A DNA stretch of 7,044 bases from NCBI GenBank assembly GCA_021846065.1, contig JAJZCP010000076.1:1-7044 (forward strand), written 5' to 3'. The stretch's first letter is position 1. Every line of letters begins with the position of its first letter. The notes beneath the pieces were generated by a model, which ran no database searches, was not told the origin of the DNA, and was given only the letters and a program-made list of their open reading frames with translations. The DNA comes from Acidobacteriota bacterium. Lineage in GTDB: Bacteria; Acidobacteriota; Terriglobia; Terriglobales; Acidobacteriaceae. This document shows, piece by piece, positions 7,038 through 7,044 of the stretch. The position numbers and the translations under genes are program-made.

Positions 7038-7044
7038 TGTTTTG

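Overview
The window is GC-rich bacterial DNA read almost entirely from the minus strand. It is densely packed: six genes run in one direction, from the right edge to the left edge. The likely source is a member of the Acidobacteriota (Terriglobia/Acidobacteriaceae-like). This is an inference from gene order and protein character (a short Mrp beginning with a His/Pro-rich leader, followed by hrcA, grpE and dnaJ without dnaK between them). I could not test it by a database search.

Layout in the direction of transcription (right to left): mrp, an Fe-S cluster carrier P-loop ATPase (7037-6204); hrcA, the heat-shock repressor (6193-5087), whose Shine-Dalgarno sequence overlaps the mrp stop codon; grpE, the nucleotide exchange factor for DnaK (4991-4437); dnaJ, the DnaK co-chaperone (4368-3244, GTG start); a CPBP/CAAX-type intramembrane metalloprotease (3242-2145), whose longest reading frame starts one base after the dnaJ stop; a 236-base gap; and a penicillin-acylase-family Ntn hydrolase (1908 to the left edge, C-terminus cut off).

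The first five genes look like one transcription unit or two overlapping ones. Their theme is protein quality control: HrcA senses GroE availability and represses chaperone genes, GrpE and DnaJ drive the DnaK cycle, and the membrane protease may be co-expressed with them. dnaK itself and the canonical HrcA operator (CIRCE) are not in the window. The acylase is probably a separate, envelope-directed gene.

The main unexplained structure is a palindromic element of about 120 bp (1928-2049) in the gap before the acylase. Its outer arms match at 18 of 20 positions, it has a perfect 10-bp central stem, and all arms share one dyad centre near 1988. It ends just upstream of the acylase ribosome binding site. 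It looks like a MITE/REP-type palindrome or a structured 5' leader. I found no tRNA, rRNA, CRISPR array, IS element, or convincing novel multigene system. No gene-free stretch exceeds 300 bases.
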